Shown: positions 1-8,947 of the stretch, in pieces
How the letters are laid out: each line of letters begins with the position of its first letter
How positions within the stretch are numbered: position 1 is the stretch's first letter
Assembly: GCA_021820975.1 (NCBI GenBank)
Contig: JAKADA010000001.1
Coordinates: 62,001-126,000, forward strand
From: Bacillota bacterium
GTDB taxonomy: Bacteria > Bacillota > Bacilli > Alicyclobacillales > SLC66
Reading direction: 5' to 3'
Length of the DNA: 64,000 bases
Notes under the pieces: model-generated
What the model was told of the DNA's origin: nothing
What the model saw: the letters and a program-made list of their open reading frames with translations, nothing else
Databases searched by the model: none
Program-made: the position numbers and the translations under genes

Positions 1-418
1 AGTGGGCCTTGGTTATATGAAATTAGGACAACCTGCGACAACGTTATCAGGTGGCGAGGCACAGCGCGTCAAACTGGCCTCTGAATTGCACCGGCGAAGC
101 ACAGGACGAACTATGTATATCTTGGATGAACCGACAACAGGATTGCATGTAGCTGATATCGAAAAGCTGTTGCATGTATTGACAAAGCTAGTGGATGCAG
201 GAGAATCTGTCGTCGTTATTGAACACAACCTTGATGTGATTAAAACGGCTGATTACATTATCGATCTAGGACCTGAAGGCGGCGATGGTGGCGGGCAACT
301 TGTTGCTTCTGGAACACCGGAAGAAATTGTACGAAACATTGCATCGTACACGGGGCAGTTCCTTTTGCCTGTGCTCGTGCGTGATCGTGAGCGTTCAGAA
401 ACTTTGCTTACCCAATAG
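1..418 (+). CDS. uvrA: UvrABC excinuclease subunit A, C-terminal part (5' end outside window)
   Basis: This is the last ~138 residues of the DNA-damage-recognition ATPase of nucleotide excision repair. The frame is open to the left edge, and the GTG at position 2 is an internal valine codon rather than a start. The second ABC ATPase is visible: signature motif [12 protein letters not shown], Walker [12 protein letters not shown], and the switch histidine in [15 protein letters not shown], followed by the family's GPEGGDGGG motif. The gene ends 12 bases before the next gene, so the two may share a transcript. Identification is secure; only the start is missing. Confidence 0.96.
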   Translation, partial: VGLGYMKLGQPATTLSGGEAQRVKLASELHRRSTGRTMYILDEPTTGLHVADIEKLLHVLTKLVDAGESVVVIEHNLDVIKTADYIIDLGPEGGDGGGQLVASGTPEEIVRNIASYTGQFLLPVLVRDRERSETLLTQ

Positions 419-430
419 GAAGGTGTTTGC

Positions 431-1459
431 TTGAAACTGTTTCATGAGATCGAACAGGTACTGGGACGGCGGGTGGTTTTTTGTGACCATCTGCCAGAAC
501 CTTTGCGTCATGTACCACAAAGCATATTATTAGATGGTGTTCTTTATGAGGAACATCTATGGAGACAGGTGATGATGAAAGCAAAACCTGTCTATTTTTA
601 CTATCTCAAGGATGCTGTGAGTGCGTCGGAGTTATACCTTTTACAACTTGCGTTAGCCGATAAAGAACGTGATAATGCACAGCGTATCCCAGTTTGGCAA
701 CAACATGTCATTGATGCTATTCATCAGCCTGTAGAGGGCTTCGCTACGCTTGATGAAATGGATCTGCCTGCTGATATCTTGTTCCCTTGGACATGGCCCG
801 TTTTTAGCGTCGGACTCCGTCTTAGCGACCGCCAGCAGGCATCCATGCTTACCGAAGAGGTCAAGCGAGTGCTTGATTCTTTGTCAGATGGCATCGATTT
901 TCGGCCGTTTGTGACTGCTGAATCGTCTTTTTTGTTGTGCATTTTTTCTTCCTCAACACAAGAAAAAGACCCGGACGTGACGGGTGAAGATGTTGCGCGC
1001 GCATTAGTTGATGGGTTGCTTTCGGAAGAATTTATTGATTTACGAGCGGTATTTAGTGACGCTTTATACAATTTTGCCGATGTGCTTGCGACAGTAAGGC
1101 GAATGATTTTTATTGCGTTAACTGCCGAAACCCTGCAAATGGATAAACGCGTCTTATCGATACAAGGTCTAGGAATCTATGAATTACTTTTCGCGGTGAA
1201 AACACCTTTTAAAAAAATGTACGCCAATCATGTATTGCCTCCTGTTGCCGTAAGCAGTCTCGGTGCTGAACTAGAACAAACCGTAATGATGTTTATCACC
1301 TGCGATCTGAATATGAGTGAAACGGCAAGACAGTTGTATTTGCATCGCAACAGTCTCTTATATCGAATTGAACGCATTAAGGAATTGACGGGATATGATA
1401 TTCGCCATTTTGACGATGCTGTCACTGTTTGGTCGGCATTATTGTTGCGGCGACTGTAA
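431..1459 (+). CDS. PucR/CdaR-type helix-turn-helix regulator
   Basis: A 342-residue protein, probably a DNA-binding regulator. The last ~60 residues carry the PucR-type C-terminal helix-turn-helix (NMSETARQLYLHRNSLLYRI, then RIKELTGYDIR), known from purine-catabolism and sugar-diacid regulators. The N-terminal ~280 residues show no sensor domain that I recognise. The start is TTG at 431, seven bases after AGGAAGG. It follows uvrA closely and precedes an MsmX-type sugar ATPase, but no ligand can be inferred from that. Confidence 0.75.
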   Translation: MKLFHEIEQVLGRRVVFCDHLPEPLRHVPQSILLDGVLYEEHLWRQVMMKAKPVYFYYLKDAVSASELYLLQLALADKERDNAQRIPVWQQHVIDAIHQPVEGFATLDEMDLPADILFPWTWPVFSVGLRLSDRQQASMLTEEVKRVLDSLSDGIDFRPFVTAESSFLLCIFSSSTQEKDPDVTGEDVARALVDGLLSEEFIDLRAVFSDALYNFADVLATVRRMIFIALTAETLQMDKRVLSIQGLGIYELLFAVKTPFKKMYANHVLPPVAVSSLGAELEQTVMMFITCDLNMSETARQLYLHRNSLLYRIERIKELTGYDIRHFDDAVTVWSALLLRRL

Positions 1460-1602
1460 GGTGCTGCTATTACTTGTATGACGAAGTGCCTAAAGTGTAC
1501 GTGTGATGTTTGTATACGTTGTCATATAGAAGATTTCATAAGGAAAGCGCTATACTATGAGACATAGAGGTGCACATCGCACAAGAAAGGGGAACATCAG
1601 TC

Positions 1603-2712
1603 TTGGCTGAAGTTAAGCTCTCACACATTTATAAAAAATATGCTGGTAATGTTGTTGCTGTTACCGATTTCAATTTGGATATTGCAGATAAAGAATTTAT
1701 CGTCTTGGTAGGTCCTTCTGGTTGCGGTAAGTCCACTACATTGCGTATGATCGCTGGTCTTGAGGAAATTTCCGAAGGTGACTTGATAATTGGCTCGAAG
1801 CGCGTCAACGACGTACCGCCAAAAGATCGCGACATTGCCATGGTATTTCAAAACTATGCGCTGTATCCGCATATGACCGTTTTTCAAAATATGGCGTTTG
1901 GATTAAAACTGCGTCACTTTCCTAAAGCTGAAATTGAAAAACGCGTGCGAGAAGCTGCACTTATCCTTGATATTGAGCATTTGTTGCAACGTAAACCGAA
2001 GGCTTTATCAGGTGGTCAACGGCAACGTGTCGCACTTGGACGGGCAATTGTTCGCGAACCTCAAGCGTTCTTGATGGACGAACCGTTGTCAAACTTGGAT
2101 GCTAAATTGCGTGTGCAAATGAGAACAGAGATCAGCAAATTGCATAAACGCCTACAAACCACCTTTATTTATGTTACGCACGATCAAACCGAAGCTATGA
2201 CTATGGGCGATCGGATCGTGGTCATGAAAGACGGGTTGGTTCAACAAGTAGCAACGCCACAAGAAATTTATAACCATCCGAAAAATCTATTTGTGGCTGG
2301 TTTTATCGGATCGCCTGCGATGAACTTCTTACAAGGTACGATCCAAGAAGAAAGCGGTGTTTTGAAATTTATCGCAGATGGTGTATCGTTGACGATACCT
2401 GAAGGGCGTTATGATGTTTTACGTTCTAAACAAGCGATTAATAAACCTGTGATTCTTGGTATTCGCCCTGAGAACATTCATGATGAACCTGTGTACACAG
2501 AGACGTACCCAGGCGGCGTGTTTGAAGCAAATGTCGATGTTGTTGAACATATGGGATCTGAAATGTATCTGTTCATGGATATTAAAGGACAACAATTGAC
2601 TGCTCGAATCGTAGCGCGCACGGACGTAAAGGCAGGAGATCGTGTACGATTGGCTGTTGACATGAGCAAATTGCACTTGTTTGACAAAGAAACGGAAGAA
2701 GCCATTTTATAA
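1603..2712 (+). CDS. msmX: MsmX/UgpC-type sugar ABC transporter ATPase
   Basis: The ATP-hydrolysing subunit of a carbohydrate importer, 369 residues. Walker A is GPSGCGKST, the signature LSGGQRQRVALGRA, Walker B FLMDEPLSNLDAKLR, the switch VTHDQTEAMTM. A C-terminal ~130-residue OB-type regulatory domain (GIRPENIHDE) follows, as in MalK/MsmX. I prefer TTG at 1603 (MAEVKLSHIYKKY, matching MsmX N-termini, after AAAGGGGA) over GTG at 1570. It is a lone gene without permeases. In Bacillus, MsmX is shared by several importers that lack an ATPase. The importer at 54.6-57.8 kb lacks one, so this protein is a natural partner (inference). Confidence 0.9.
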   Translation: MAEVKLSHIYKKYAGNVVAVTDFNLDIADKEFIVLVGPSGCGKSTTLRMIAGLEEISEGDLIIGSKRVNDVPPKDRDIAMVFQNYALYPHMTVFQNMAFGLKLRHFPKAEIEKRVREAALILDIEHLLQRKPKALSGGQRQRVALGRAIVREPQAFLMDEPLSNLDAKLRVQMRTEISKLHKRLQTTFIYVTHDQTEAMTMGDRIVVMKDGLVQQVATPQEIYNHPKNLFVAGFIGSPAMNFLQGTIQEESGVLKFIADGVSLTIPEGRYDVLRSKQAINKPVILGIRPENIHDEPVYTETYPGGVFEANVDVVEHMGSEMYLFMDIKGQQLTARIVARTDVKAGDRVRLAVDMSKLHLFDKETEEAIL

Positions 2713-2728
2713 GAACTAGGCAATACTT

Positions 2729-2764
2729 ACAAACAGGCAGGGGGAGAACCTCCTGCCTGTTTGT
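2729..2764 (+). terminator. Hairpin terminator after msmX
   Basis: A perfect 13-bp stem (ACAAACAGGCAGG at 2729-2741 with CCTGCCTGTTTGT at 2752-2764) with a 10-base loop lies between msmX and hprK. Only a short T-run is included, so termination strength is uncertain. Confidence 0.7.
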
Positions 2765-2802
2765 GCTAGGATGGGAATGGATGTTATGAAAGGAGCATTT
2801 TT

Positions 2803-3738
2803 GTGGCAGATTATGTAATAGTACAGGAACTTGTCGATGAGTTGTCCTTAGAACTTATCGATGCAGGCACCGGACTTGAGCGAAAAATTGAAACTTTTGA
2901 GATCAATCGTCCAGGTCTCGCATTATCGGGATTTTTTATGTACTATCCATCGGAACGAGTGCAACTGTTAGGTAGGACTGAGTTAGCTTATATGCATTCT
3001 TTGCCCGAGGAAGAACTAAAAGAACGTGTCGTAAAAATGTGCTCTTTTGACAATACACCGTGTATCATTTTTACAAGAGGGCTTGAAGTCCCAAAAACAC
3101 TTTTAAAGGCGTCGAAAGATGCGGGTATCCCGCTGCTTCGCACGCACTTATCGACACCGCGAATCTTGTCGCAACTAACCAGCTTTTTAGAATTACGACT
3201 TGCCCCTGAAATTCTGGTTCATGGTGTATTAGTCGATGTTTATGGGATTGGCATTTTGATGACAGGATCAAGCGGTATTGGAAAAAGTGAAACAGCTCTT
3301 GAATTATTAAAACGAGGGCACAGACTGGTCGCTGATGATGCTGTTGAGATACGGCAAATTGCTGATGACACTTTAGTGGGTACAGTCCCACCACTGCTTC
3401 AATATTTGCTTGAAATTCGTGGGTTAGGTGTCCTAAACGCGATGACCTTATTTGGTGCAGGAGCTGTGCGGACACACAAACGAATCGAAATGATAATTGA
3501 ATTAGAATCTTGGCAAGAGAACCGATCTTACGATCGACTTGGGTTGGATGACACAAAACGTAAGATCCTTGGTGTTGAATTGACCGCTTTAACCGTTCCT
3601 GTACGTCCAGGTCGCAACCTAGCGATTATTATTGAAGTGGCTGCTATGAATCAACGATTAAAACGTATGGGGTATCATGCGGCACGGGAACTTTCCGAGA
3701 AATTGATGTCAAGCATGCAAGACCAACAGCAAGGATGA
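2803..3738 (+). CDS. hprK: HPr kinase/phosphorylase
   Basis: A bifunctional enzyme that phosphorylates HPr and Crh on Ser46 in response to fructose-1,6-bisphosphate and reverses this with phosphate. It controls CcpA-dependent catabolite repression. 311 residues, family length. The P-loop GSSGIGKS lies at residues 155-162, the catalytic histidine at His140 (ILVHGVLVD), and the signature LEIRGLGVLN near 205. The start is GTG at 2803 after AAAGGAG. A Crh-type partner is encoded at 20.0 kb and cre-like boxes are present at 41.2 and 54.5 kb, so the pathway is represented in this window. Confidence 0.96.
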   Translation: MADYVIVQELVDELSLELIDAGTGLERKIETFEINRPGLALSGFFMYYPSERVQLLGRTELAYMHSLPEEELKERVVKMCSFDNTPCIIFTRGLEVPKTLLKASKDAGIPLLRTHLSTPRILSQLTSFLELRLAPEILVHGVLVDVYGIGILMTGSSGIGKSETALELLKRGHRLVADDAVEIRQIADDTLVGTVPPLLQYLLEIRGLGVLNAMTLFGAGAVRTHKRIEMIIELESWQENRSYDRLGLDDTKRKILGVELTALTVPVRPGRNLAIIIEVAAMNQRLKRMGYHAARELSEKLMSSMQDQQQG

Positions 3739-3760
3739 TGTAAAGGATGATGTAAAGGAG
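3731..3760 (+). repeat. 12-bp tandem duplication at the hprK/acyltransferase junction
   Basis: AAGGATGATGTA occurs twice in tandem (3731-3742, 3743-3754), followed by AAGGAG. The duplication contains the hprK stop codon and leads into the ribosome binding site of the next gene. Confidence 0.85.
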
Positions 3761-3766
3761 ATTGTC

Positions 3767-4258
3767 ATGCGGCGCCTTCAGCGTCTCTCTTTAGAACAGA
3801 AAGGGAAGGAAACTTGTAACCCACTTTATCGACTCTACGACACCGTGCACTGGTGGCGCGTTTTCTTTGTGACGATTGTCATCGTATGCGCCAGGGTATG
3901 TCCCAGTTTTTCTCTCAAAAATAGCATGTACCGCTCATTAGGTATGCAGATTGGCGATCACACAGCGATCGCCTTTTATGTCATGATGGATATTTTACAC
4001 CCGGAATGGATTACGATCGGGAAAAACTGCGTAATTGGCTACAACACAACCATTTTAACGCATGAATATCTCATCGATGAATATCGGTATGGTCAGGTAA
4101 TTCTTGGCGACGAAGTGATGGTGGGTGCTAATGTGACGATTTTAGCAGGAGTTACGATTGGTCGACGTGCCGTGATTGGGGCAGGATCCGTAGTAACTAC
4201 AGATATTCCTGAAGGTGCGTTTGCCGTTGGCGTTCCAGCACGTGTGATCGAGCATTGA
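3767..4258 (+). CDS. Hexapeptide-repeat acyltransferase (WbbJ/maltose O-acetyltransferase-like)
   Basis: A 163-residue acyltransferase with an N-terminal hydrophobic segment (FFVTIVIVCARV, ~residues 35-50), so it may be membrane-associated. The C-terminal half has left-handed beta-helix hexapeptide repeats (IGKNCVIGYNTTI, LGDEVMVGANVTI, IGRRAVIGAGSVV) and the family ending AVGVPARVI. The acceptor is unknown. The gene follows hprK by 28 bases with a good AAAGGAG, so it is probably co-transcribed. In Bacillus hprK is followed by lgt, so this neighbour is different. Confidence 0.82.
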   Translation: MRRLQRLSLEQKGKETCNPLYRLYDTVHWWRVFFVTIVIVCARVCPSFSLKNSMYRSLGMQIGDHTAIAFYVMMDILHPEWITIGKNCVIGYNTTILTHEYLIDEYRYGQVILGDEVMVGANVTILAGVTIGRRAVIGAGSVVTTDIPEGAFAVGVPARVIEH

Positions 4259-4298
4259 CAGGTGTTTTATGGCCATGATAGGATAGATAAAATAAACG

Positions 4299-4322
4299 CT
4301 TTAGCATATTAATGCACTAAAG
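4299..4322. promoter_or_regulatory. Palindrome upstream of the his operon
   Basis: CTTTAG at 4299-4304 and CTAAAG at 4317-4322 flank an ATTAAT core, giving an interrupted 24-base palindrome 17 bases before hisZ. It could be an operator or just local symmetry. No T-box or clear attenuator is visible in the 80-base leader. Confidence 0.35.
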
Positions 4323-4338
4323 TAACGGGTGGGTTGAC

Positions 4339-5538
4339 ATGGTACGAGAAAGTCGGGATCGAGAACGCCCTGAAGGTATGAGTGATTTTGTTGGACGTGA
4401 CATGGTACATCGAAGGCAAGTTCGTCAAAAATTACTTGCGTTGTTTACTGCTTGGGGTTATGAACAAGTGGAGACACCGATGCTAGAATACGTTGATACG
4501 TTTGCTAACGGTGTTCTAGGCGGTGAAGAAGAGTTATTGTATCGCATGTTTGATCCCTTTGGTCGAACCCTTGCTGTGCGTCCTGAGATGACAACGCCTG
4601 TGGCACGGTTGAGCGCAACGGTTTTAGCGAAGGATCCGTTGCCACTGCGACTTTGCTATGATGCCAAAACCTATCGCCTACAACCGACAAACAATACGGA
4701 TCGTGTGGAGGTAACGCAAGCTGGCATTGAACTGATTGGGCAGGATAGTCCTGATGCGGATGCTGAGATGATCGCGTTGCTCATCGAATCGATGCGATCG
4801 CTTGGTGTGCGTGATTTTGCGATCGCGCTTGGTCACATGGGACTCGTACGTGCCCTATTGGCGCCTCTTGATGCCACCTTTCGTGAGCCATTGCGCGATG
4901 CATTAATTGATAAAGACTTAGTTTCGTATGAGCGTATTGTCGATCAAATAAAGCCGTTTGTGCCAGAATCGATCTTGATGAGTATCTTGCAATTGCCGCG
5001 GTTGCGCGGTGATGTATCGGTTATTACAATGGCAAGAAAGTTAGCTTTTGATGATAAAGCACTACTTGCCTGTGATGAATTATTACAATTATGGAACGCT
5101 CTTGAAGATTATGGTGTCGCTTCTTCTATTCATTTTGATCTTGGGTCCTATCTACATCACGATTATTATACAGGTATTGTGGTCGAAGCGTATGCAGAGG
5201 CACTAGGACATCCGATTGCTTTTGGCGGTCGTTATGACCACCTCTTGGCGCGTTTTGGCCGAGAGCAAAAAGCAACAGGATTTGCCATTCAAGTCGAACG
5301 TTTAATGGCTGCCATCAAAGAGAAACCTTCTTTAGAAGTTATACACACGATCAATTACAATCAAGCAAATCGAAAAGAACGATTGGATTTTGCCAAATGG
5401 TTGCGTACTAATGGACACTGCGTTGTGGCTATGCCACAAGAAAATGTGCAACGTCAAGAAGCTGTTGATGCCTGGCTTGATGATCAGTATGCGTTGTACG
5501 TATCGCGAGAAGTAGAAAAAGGTGGCGACGTATGCTGA
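4339..5538 (+). CDS. hisZ: ATP phosphoribosyltransferase regulatory subunit HisZ
   Basis: A catalytically inactive HisRS paralogue that pairs with the short form of HisG to make the first enzyme of histidine biosynthesis. 399 residues. It shows class II synthetase-fold motifs (RPEMTTPVARL as motif 2-like; AFGGRYDHLL near the C-terminal part of the fold) but no anticodon-binding domain. It opens the his cluster and overlaps hisG by 7 bases, indicating translational coupling. The ribosome binding site before ATG 4339 is weak (GGGTGGG). Confidence 0.93.
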   Translation: MVRESRDRERPEGMSDFVGRDMVHRRQVRQKLLALFTAWGYEQVETPMLEYVDTFANGVLGGEEELLYRMFDPFGRTLAVRPEMTTPVARLSATVLAKDPLPLRLCYDAKTYRLQPTNNTDRVEVTQAGIELIGQDSPDADAEMIALLIESMRSLGVRDFAIALGHMGLVRALLAPLDATFREPLRDALIDKDLVSYERIVDQIKPFVPESILMSILQLPRLRGDVSVITMARKLAFDDKALLACDELLQLWNALEDYGVASSIHFDLGSYLHHDYYTGIVVEAYAEALGHPIAFGGRYDHLLARFGREQKATGFAIQVERLMAAIKEKPSLEVIHTINYNQANRKERLDFAKWLRTNGHCVVAMPQENVQRQEAVDAWLDDQYALYVSREVEKGGDVC

Positions 5539-6161
5539 CGATAGCGGTAGCCAAAGGGCGAATTTTTGAATCAACCTTACAATTGCTTGATAAAACGGGT
5601 CTTGGTTCACGTGAGGATATGTTGTCGTCACGTCGCTTAATCCTCAATGATGAGGCGCATGGCATACGGTATCTTTTATCAAAACCTGTTGATGTTCCGA
5701 CCTATGTGCAGCATGGGGCAGCGGATGTGGGAATTGTAGGTAAGGACGTTTTGTATGAAGCGCAAGCCGACGTGCATGAATTACTCGATTTACAATTTGG
5801 TCGCTGTAAGATTGCCGTGGCAGCACCAAGTGGCACAGAATTATCGACGGTCACCCGCGTTGCAACGAAATATCCGCGGTATGCTCGTGAGTATTTTCGT
5901 ACATTAGGTCGACAGATTGACATTATCCCCATGCATGGCAGTGTTGAACTTGCACCTTTAATTGGATTAGCGGATTGCATCGTTGATATTGTTGAAACAG
6001 GCAGGACATTGAAGGAAAACGGTCTTGTAGTTTTGGCCGAATTAGCTCAGATTACGACACGACTTGTAGCCAATCGACGCAGTTATCAGTTGCGCGGGGC
6101 AGATATTGATGCCCTTTTGTTGCGAACGCGAACGTATTTAGAGGGTGAGACAGTATCATGA
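5532..6161 (+). CDS. hisG: ATP phosphoribosyltransferase catalytic subunit, short form
   Basis: Condenses ATP and PRPP, the committed step of histidine synthesis. 209 residues marks it as the HisZ-dependent short form without the C-terminal regulatory domain. The start LTIAVAKGRI, the DVGIVGKDVL segment and the PRPP loop DIVETGRTLKENGL are typical. It overlaps hisZ and hisH by a few bases, as expected for a coupled operon. Confidence 0.96.
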   Translation: MLTIAVAKGRIFESTLQLLDKTGLGSREDMLSSRRLILNDEAHGIRYLLSKPVDVPTYVQHGAADVGIVGKDVLYEAQADVHELLDLQFGRCKIAVAAPSGTELSTVTRVATKYPRYAREYFRTLGRQIDIIPMHGSVELAPLIGLADCIVDIVETGRTLKENGLVVLAELAQITTRLVANRRSYQLRGADIDALLLRTRTYLEGETVS

Positions 6162-6778
6162 TTGTTATTATCGATTATGGTGTGGGCAATCTGCGAAGTG
6201 TGCAAAAAGCGTTCCAACACTTGGGCCATGAAGCGTTGATTTCTGCGGATCCTGAGGCTTTGCTCATGGCAGATGGTGTCGTTTTACCAGGGGTAGGTGC
6301 TTTTGGTGATGCCATGCTAGCTTTGAAGCAACGGCAGTTGGTCGAACCACTCATCCATTTTGCCAAAACGGATAAACCATTTTTAGGCATCTGCCTTGGT
6401 ATGCAGTTGCTCTTTTCAGCTAGTGAAGAATATGGCGAACATGCTGGACTTGATCTCATAAAAGGTCGTGTATTGAAATTTTCCCTTGATCATAAAGTCC
6501 CACATGTCGGTTGGAACCAGCTAGGCATTGAAAAATCACATCCGCTTGTTGATCGTGTAAACGATAAAGCCCACGCTTACTTTGTGCATAGTTATTATGT
6601 CGCACCAACTTCATCCTCAGTGATTGTGGCAACGACGGAGTACTTTATTTCGTTTCCCTCGATGGTGGCTAAAGGTAATGTGATGGGCGTGCAATTTCAT
6701 CCGGAAAAAAGTTCGCAAGCCGGATTGCAGATGCTGAACAATTTCGCCCATATGTGTGAGCAAAGGGGGAATGCATGA
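6158..6778 (+). CDS. hisH: Imidazole glycerol phosphate synthase glutamine amidotransferase subunit
   Basis: A class I glutaminase that delivers ammonia to HisF. 206 residues. The nucleophile cysteine lies in LGICLGMQLLF (~residue 79), the oxyanion strand in VLPGVGAFGDAM, and the catalytic His/Glu in GVQFHPEKS near the C-terminus. It overlaps hisG by 4 bases and hisA by 4 bases. Confidence 0.96.
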   Translation: MIVIIDYGVGNLRSVQKAFQHLGHEALISADPEALLMADGVVLPGVGAFGDAMLALKQRQLVEPLIHFAKTDKPFLGICLGMQLLFSASEEYGEHAGLDLIKGRVLKFSLDHKVPHVGWNQLGIEKSHPLVDRVNDKAHAYFVHSYYVAPTSSSVIVATTEYFISFPSMVAKGNVMGVQFHPEKSSQAGLQMLNNFAHMCEQRGNA

Positions 6779-7521
6779 TGAAGATGTTGCCTGCCATTGA
6801 TTTGTTAGAGGGACAGGCTGTTCGTCTGACACAAGGGGATTATCAACGAAAAGACGCTTATGGCGACCCTTTAGCACTTGCCGCATCTTATGAACGAGAC
6901 GGTGCTTCCTATGTACACGTGGTGGATTTAGGTGCAGCTAAGTCTGGGACAACCGATCAGCAGACTCGTGATATCGTAGCGAGGATCGTCAAAGAGACTT
7001 CACTTCAAGTGGAATTGGGTGGAGGGATTCGTACGGCAGTCGATATTGAGCGATGGTTGTCACTTGGGGTTTGGCGTTGTGTTCTAGGTACATCAGCGGT
7101 ACGAATTGAAGGATTTGCACAAGAAATGGTTGAAAAATTCACGCAGCAAGTGATTGTGGGCATTGACGCTCGACAAGGATTAGTGGCTACACACGGTTGG
7201 ACACAAGTGGCGTCCATGACCGCGATGGATTTTGCCAAGAAACTAGCACAAGATGGGTACACAGAATGCATTTATACCGATATTGCTCAAGATGGTATGA
7301 TGCATGGAGCCAATTGGCAAGGTGCTATCGAATTAGCTGAAACTTCAGGGCTTGGTGTTATCGTTTCTGGTGGTGTGCGTGATGTTCGTGATGTAGCACA
7401 GGCTTTGTCTCTATCACAACGCGGCATCACAGGTCTTATTGCCGGTAAATCGCTTGTTGAAGGTACCTTAGATCTTCATGAAGCGATCACGTTAATGGCA
7501 GAAAAGAGCGATAGGCCATGA
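6775..7521 (+). CDS. hisA: ProFAR isomerase HisA
   Basis: The (beta-alpha)8 isomerase that opens the ribose of ProFAR to give PRFAR. ~248 residues. The N-terminal catalytic Asp is in LPAIDLLEG, with phosphate-binding loops ELGGGIRT and VSGGVRD, and the second Asp in YTDIAQDGM. Two adjacent ATGs (6775, 6778) are possible starts; the second would put the catalytic residue at the usual Asp8. It overlaps hisH and hisF. Confidence 0.96.
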   Translation: MMKMLPAIDLLEGQAVRLTQGDYQRKDAYGDPLALAASYERDGASYVHVVDLGAAKSGTTDQQTRDIVARIVKETSLQVELGGGIRTAVDIERWLSLGVWRCVLGTSAVRIEGFAQEMVEKFTQQVIVGIDARQGLVATHGWTQVASMTAMDFAKKLAQDGYTECIYTDIAQDGMMHGANWQGAIELAETSGLGVIVSGGVRDVRDVAQALSLSQRGITGLIAGKSLVEGTLDLHEAITLMAEKSDRP

Positions 7522-8279
7522 TTACGAAGAGGATTATTCCCTGTTTTGATGTTCGCGATGGACGTGTTGTAAAATACGAATCTTTTTTTGGTAATGAACG
7601 TGACGCCGGTGACCCTGTTGAACTGGCCAAATTGTATGATGAACAAGGTGCTGATGAACTGGTGTTGCTTGATATCTCGGCCACGCACGAAAAACGCGGG
7701 ATATTACTTGATATCGTTGAAAAAACAGCAGAGCAGGTTTTTATTCCCTTTACAGTTGGTGGCGGTTTGACAAGTTTGAATGATGTTCATGATGTTTTGC
7801 GAGCGGGAGCCGACAAAGTATCGCTTAATTCAGCAGCTGTCAAAAATCCTGCGTTAATCACGGAAATTGCGAAAAGGTTTGGATCACAGTGTGTGGTTGT
7901 AGCAATCGATGCCAAAAAAATAACTGATCAAGACGACTGGGAAGTTTTGATTCAGGGAGGAAGAGTACAAACAGGCAAATCTGCTGTGGCCTGGGCTAAA
8001 GAAGTGCAAAGCTTAGGAGCCGGAGAAATTCTTCTAACAAGTTTTGATCAAGATGGTCAACGAGACGGCTATGATTTGGCACTCACCGAAGCGGTAGTAC
8101 GAGCCGTAAGCATTCCTGTGATTGCTTCTGGTGGGGCAGGAACAAAAGAGCATTTCTATGATGTGTTAACAAAAAGTCAGGCTGATGCGGCTTTAGCAGC
8201 AAGTGTCTTTCACTTTAAGGAAACGTCTATTGGAGAGGTCAAGACATTCTTAGCACAAAAAGGGGTGCTTATACGATGA
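7518..8279 (+). CDS. hisF: Imidazole glycerol phosphate synthase cyclase subunit
   Basis: The (beta-alpha)8 cyclase that uses HisH-derived ammonia to turn PRFAR into imidazole glycerol phosphate and AICAR. 253 residues. Asp11 lies in [13 protein letters not shown], and Asp130 falls in VVVAIDAKK. Phosphate loops are TVGGGLTS and ASGGAGT. It overlaps hisA and hisIE by 4 bases each. Confidence 0.97.
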   Translation: MITKRIIPCFDVRDGRVVKYESFFGNERDAGDPVELAKLYDEQGADELVLLDISATHEKRGILLDIVEKTAEQVFIPFTVGGGLTSLNDVHDVLRAGADKVSLNSAAVKNPALITEIAKRFGSQCVVVAIDAKKITDQDDWEVLIQGGRVQTGKSAVAWAKEVQSLGAGEILLTSFDQDGQRDGYDLALTEAVVRAVSIPVIASGGAGTKEHFYDVLTKSQADAALAASVFHFKETSIGEVKTFLAQKGVLIR

Positions 8280-8923
8280 AACGTACGCTAGATGATGTGG
8301 CACAAATTGAACAATTGAAATTTTCCGACGAAGGACTTGTTCCTGCCATCATTCAAGATGAACGCACCAAAGATGTTTTGATGCTTGCATATATGAACAA
8401 AGAATCACTTCAAAAAACACTTGTGACAAAGCAGACGTGGTTTTTCAGTCGATCACGGCAAGCACTTTGGCATAAGGGCGAGACATCCGGGCATACACAA
8501 GAGGTAGTACGTATTGAACTTGATTGTGATCGTGATACGTTGCTTATTCATGTGATACAAGTTGGTGCTGCTTGCCATACGGGAGCTACAACATGCTTTA
8601 CAGAGCCTGATGGCAAAGACGATAACAATGTCTCGTATTCCCCAGACATCTTGCTGCGACTCGAAGAACTTATCGCACAGCGTGATGAGCTGCGCCCGGA
8701 AGGTGCTTATACAACCTATCTCTTTGAAAAAGGGATCGATAAGATCTTGAAGAAAGTCGGTGAGGAGACGGCAGAAGTAATTATTGGCGCCAAAAATCGC
8801 AATCCGCAAGAGGTGCGCTATGAGGTTGCTGATCTCTTTTATCATGTGCTTGTGATGCTTCGTGAGCAGCGTGTTCCTTTAACGGAGATCTTTGCTGAAT
8901 TGTATGATCGATACGAAAAATAA
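8276..8923 (+). CDS. hisI: Bifunctional PRA-CH / PRA-PH (HisIE)
   Basis: Carries the second and third steps of histidine synthesis. 215 residues in two domains. The N-terminal phosphoribosyl-AMP cyclohydrolase (~1-115) has SGHTQEV and the metal-binding cysteines in [12 protein letters not shown]. The C-terminal PR-ATP pyrophosphohydrolase (~120-215) has [15 protein letters not shown]. It is the last gene of the operon and ends at a hairpin terminator. hisB, hisC and hisD are not in this cluster. Confidence 0.95.
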   Translation: MKRTLDDVAQIEQLKFSDEGLVPAIIQDERTKDVLMLAYMNKESLQKTLVTKQTWFFSRSRQALWHKGETSGHTQEVVRIELDCDRDTLLIHVIQVGAACHTGATTCFTEPDGKDDNNVSYSPDILLRLEELIAQRDELRPEGAYTTYLFEKGIDKILKKVGEETAEVIIGAKNRNPQEVRYEVADLFYHVLVMLREQRVPLTEIFAELYDRYEK

Positions 8924-8947
8924 AAGGAGGGCTGAGCCCTCCTTTTT
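8922..8947. terminator. Bidirectional terminator between hisIE and argS
   Basis: An 11-bp stem AAAAGGAGGGC / GCCCTCCTTTT with a TGA loop and T-runs on both strands sits between the convergent hisIE and argS genes. It overlaps the argS stop by two bases. Confidence 0.9.

Noticed and set aside
1525-1556. Promoter and cre-like box before msmX (TATACT and AAAGCGCTAT)
   Set aside because: No -35 at proper spacing, and the cre match has three mismatches.
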